The notes below the pieces were generated by a model. The model was not told where the DNA came from, did no database searches, and worked only from the letters and a program-made list of their open reading frames with translations. A stretch of DNA of 5,607 nt from an uncultured Gloeocapsa sp. (GTDB lineage: Bacteria > Cyanobacteriota > Cyanobacteriia > Cyanobacteriales > Gloeocapsaceae). Position 1 is the stretch's first letter; each line of letters begins with the position of its first letter. The stretch covers positions 1 through 5,607 of the forward strand of contig CALGKL010000023.1 of assembly GCA_937930495.1 (NCBI GenBank), given 5' to 3'. Below are positions 3,896 to 5,607 of this stretch, piece by piece. Position numbers and translations under genes: made by a program.

Positions 3896-5398
3896 ATGAG
3901 TTTTGCAAAAGAATTAGAACTACTCCTACGGGCTTGTTATCCCCTAATCTATATACCAACCCTAGAAGAAGAACGAGTAGAACAAGCGATCGCTAACTGT
4001 TGTCAAAACCTGGGCGATCGCCCCCTTTATATCTGGGATTTTGTCGATGGTTATCAAAATAACCCCAACTATATAGGCTTTGGCAAGCGGAACCCCCTAC
4101 AAGCCCTAGAATTACTAGAAAAATTACCCCCATCAGCGCCAGGGATTTTTAGCCTCAGAGACTTTCACCGCTTTTTAGAAGATATCTCCGTTTCTCGTAA
4201 ACTAAGAAATCTAGCTCGGACCCTCAAATCTCAACCTAAAAATATTATTATTATCTCCCCAGAATTAAATATCCCCTCAGAATTGACCGAAGTACTCACA
4301 GTCTTAGAATTCCCCCTACCCACAACAACAGAAATAAATACAGAAATTCAACGGTTACTAGCCACAACCAGACAAACTCTTAATCAAGAATTACTCAACG
4401 AATTAGTGAGATCGGCACAGGGATTATCTCTCGAAAGGATTAGAAGGGTACTCAGTCTCTGTATCGCTACCCATGGTGCGATCGAACCTGCCGACGTAGA
4501 ATTAATCCTAGCGGAAAAACGCCAGTCCATCCGACAAACCCAAATACTCGATTTTTACCCTGCAACCGAGGAAATCTCCGATATTGGGGGTTTAGATAAC
4601 CTCAAAGACTGGTTATTGCGTCGCGGAGGCTCATTTAGTGAACAAGCCAGAAACTACGGGTTACCCCATCCCCGTGGCTTATTATTGGTAGGAATACAAG
4701 GAACAGGAAAATCTCTCACCGCCAAAGCGATCGCCCACCATTGGCATCTCCCCCTCTTACGTCTAGACGTGGGGCGATTATTCGCCGGATTAGTGGGAGA
4801 ATCAGAATCCAGAACCAGACAAATGATTAACCTAGCCGAAGCCCTAGCCCCCTGTATTCTCTGGATAGACGAAATTGATAAAGCTTTCGCCGGGATCGAC
4901 GGCAAAGGCGATGGAGGTACCACTAGTCGCGTTTTTGGGACTTTTATCACTTGGTTAGGAGAGAAAAAATCTCCCGTCTTCGTAGTGGCTACAGCCAACA
5001 ATATTCGAGCTTTACCACCAGAAATGTTGCGTAAAGGTCGCTTTGACGAGATTTTCTTCGTCGGGTTACCCAATCAAAAAGAAAGAGAGGCAATTTTTGA
5101 GGTACATCTCAACCGTTTACGTCCTCATAAAGTCAGAGAATACGATATCAAGCGTTTAGCTTATGAAACTCCCGACTTTTCCGGAGCAGAAATCGAACAA
5201 AGTCTGATTGAAGCTATGCACCTAGGGTTTAGTCAAAATCGGGATTTTACTACCGAGGATATTCTCGCCGCCGTAAGTCAGATTATACCCCTAGCTCGAA
5301 CTGCTCAAGAAGAAATTCAGTTTCTCCAACAATGGGCTAATTCTGGTAAAGCTCGTTTAGCATCTAAAGTCGATAATCTCCCCTTATCTTCTATCTGA
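3896..5398 (+). CDS. Ycf46-like AAA+ ATPase
   Basis: This 500-residue protein matches the Ycf46 family of cyanobacteria and red-lineage plastids (about 490-500 residues). The C-terminal AAA+ module has Walker A GIQGTGKS (266-273), a pore-loop-like FAGLVGES (296-303), Walker B ILWIDEID (321-328; Asp325, Glu326), sensor 1 ATANN (365-369), the MLRKGRFDE segment with likely arginine fingers Arg379 and Arg382, and a sensor-2 region DFSGAEIEQ (427-435), so it should hydrolyse ATP. The N-terminal half, starting with [17 protein letters not shown] (12-28), lacks a P-loop but looks like a decayed AAA domain: [12 protein letters not shown] at 85-96, then [12 protein letters not shown], and [12 protein letters not shown] at 175-186. 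No membrane segment is seen; it should be soluble. Work on Synechocystis relatives has, as I recall, linked them to inorganic carbon use, but the substrate is unknown. Being last in an L34-RNase P-YidC operon hints at a chaperone or remodelling role in ribosome or membrane-protein biogenesis. ATG 3896 lies 2 nt after the YceD stop. Confidence 0.88.
   Translation: MSFAKELELLLRACYPLIYIPTLEEERVEQAIANCCQNLGDRPLYIWDFVDGYQNNPNYIGFGKRNPLQALELLEKLPPSAPGIFSLRDFHRFLEDISVSRKLRNLARTLKSQPKNIIIISPELNIPSELTEVLTVLEFPLPTTTEINTEIQRLLATTRQTLNQELLNELVRSAQGLSLERIRRVLSLCIATHGAIEPADVELILAEKRQSIRQTQILDFYPATEEISDIGGLDNLKDWLLRRGGSFSEQARNYGLPHPRGLLLVGIQGTGKSLTAKAIAHHWHLPLLRLDVGRLFAGLVGESESRTRQMINLAEALAPCILWIDEIDKAFAGIDGKGDGGTTSRVFGTFITWLGEKKSPVFVVATANNIRALPPEMLRKGRFDEIFFVGLPNQKEREAIFEVHLNRLRPHKVREYDIKRLAYETPDFSGAEIEQSLIEAMHLGFSQNRDFTTEDILAAVSQIIPLARTAQEEIQFLQQWANSGKARLASKVDNLPLSSI
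3986..3993 (+). repeat. HIP1 octamer in the Ycf46-like gene (first)
   Basis: Perfect GCGATCGC near codons 31-33 (Ala-Ile-Ala), 20 bp before the next copy. Confidence 0.9.
4014..4021 (+). repeat. HIP1 octamer in the Ycf46-like gene (second)
   Basis: Perfect GCGATCGC inside the larger palindrome GGGCGATCGCCC (4012-4023). It encodes Gly40-Asp41-Arg42, a different reading phase from the copy at 3986. Confidence 0.9.
4727..4734 (+). repeat. HIP1 octamer in the Ycf46-like gene (third)
   Basis: Perfect GCGATCGC over codons 278-280 (Ala-Ile-Ala), a few residues after the Walker A motif. Confidence 0.9.
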
Positions 5399-5403
5399 TT
5401 CCT

Positions 5404-5433
5404 TTGATAACTAGGTGGAGCAGATTCTACTAT
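5404..5433 (+). promoter_or_regulatory. Possible promoter ahead of the FAD oxidoreductase gene
   Basis: TTGATA (5404-5409) and TACTAT (5428-5433) are spaced 18 bp apart and each differs from the sigma-70 consensus at two or fewer positions. They lie in the 69-nt gap after the Ycf46-like gene and would start transcription near 5440, about 28 nt before the ATG at 5468. The gap is AT-rich, so chance matches such as TATATA at 5431 are easy to find. No Rho-independent terminator is visible here, so read-through from the operon is also possible. Confidence 0.3.
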
Positions 5434-5467
5434 ATAGAGGATATTATCTTTTAGCCAAGCTTTCATA

Positions 5468-5607
5468 ATGGAAAAAATAAAAAAAGTTGTTGTTGTCGGT
5501 ACAGGTTGGGCGGGTTTAGGTGCAACCTATCAATTAGTCAAACAGGGTTATGATGTCACCCTCCTAGAAGCTGCACCCTATCCGGGAGGATTAGTAGCAG
5601 GATGGAA
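5468..5607 (+). CDS. FAD-dependent oxidoreductase/desaturase-like protein (partial, cut at right edge)
   Basis: Only the first 46 residues are visible. They form a classic Rossmann dinucleotide-binding start: a Lys-rich lead, the strand KVVVV, the loop G11-T-G13-W-A-G16, the helix LGATYQLVKQG, a second strand YDVTLLEAA with Glu34 placed to bind the ribose of the adenosine, then PYPGGLVAGW. The P-x-P-G-G-L segment after the second strand is typical of the amine oxidase/phytoene desaturase superfamily, so it is probably an FAD enzyme of the carotenoid or isoprenoid desaturase type. Substrate and exact family cannot be decided from this much. ATG 5468 has no clear Shine-Dalgarno sequence, but no earlier start gives a better N-terminus. 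It is set off by 69 nt from the Ycf46-like gene, much more than any gap inside the operon, so it is likely a separate unit. Confidence 0.8.
   Translation, partial: MEKIKKVVVVGTGWAGLGATYQLVKQGYDVTLLEAAPYPGGLVAGW

Noticed and set aside
4654..5073. 139-codon open frame on the minus strand inside the Ycf46-like gene
   Set aside because: It lies opposite the Walker A to arginine-finger region, which is strongly conserved on the + strand. The minus translation is rich in Pro, Ser and Arg without any motif.
5414..5431. Hairpin (GGTGGAG with TTCTACT) after the Ycf46-like gene as a terminator
   Set aside because: The stem depends on several G-U pairs, is short, and is not followed by a T run. It does not qualify as a Rho-independent terminator.
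1..5607. Mobile element, CRISPR array, tRNA or toxin-antitoxin or other defence genes
   Set aside because: No transposase, integrase, regularly spaced repeats, tRNA-like fold or defence motif was seen on either strand; gaps between genes are too short to hide them.

Overview
The window comes from a cyanobacterium with an AT-rich genome. Three things support this: five perfect copies of the octamer GCGATCGC (HIP1, the hallmark repeat of many cyanobacterial genomes), two protein families largely confined to cyanobacteria and plastids (a DUF2808 secreted protein and a Ycf46-type AAA+ ATPase), and a YidC of the cyanobacterial type. I cannot name the genus. All genes lie on the + strand and coding density is high; no gene-free stretch reaches 300 bases.

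Layout. Positions 3-200 hold the C-terminal end of a protein with a DUF4114-like tail, cut by the window edge. A short AT-rich gap (201-249) with an extended -10 box leads to a small exported DUF2808 protein (250-780). From 835 to 5398 runs a tightly packed seven-gene cluster: rpmH (ribosomal protein L34, TTG start), rnpA (RNase P protein), a membrane-anchored bacterial PH-domain protein, yidC (membrane protein insertase), a Jag/KhpB KH-R3H RNA-binding protein, a YceD/DUF177 protein, and a Ycf46-like AAA+ ATPase. Gaps run from an 11-nt overlap to 13 nt, so it is very probably one operon read from a TGCTATAAT promoter just after the DUF2808 gene. A 69-nt gap with a possible promoter separates it from the start of an FAD-dependent oxidoreductase (5468 onward), cut by the right edge.

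How the genes fit together. The core rpmH-rnpA-(small gene)-yidC-jag is one of the most widely conserved bacterial gene orders and joins ribosome assembly, tRNA 5' maturation, membrane insertion of new proteins and RNA binding. The cyanobacterial version here has a PH-domain protein in the place where many bacteria carry yidD, and continues into YceD (linked to 23S rRNA/L32 biology) and a Ycf46-like ATPase. Co-transcription suggests these less understood proteins act in ribosome or membrane-protein biogenesis, but that is inference.

The region is mostly conserved housekeeping DNA. I see no phage, transposon, CRISPR or defence system. The points most worth a second look are the Ig-like (BIG2-like) insert in the extracytoplasmic loop of YidC, the PH protein in the yidD slot, the probable degenerate second AAA domain of the Ycf46 protein, and an 8-G tract inside yidC.
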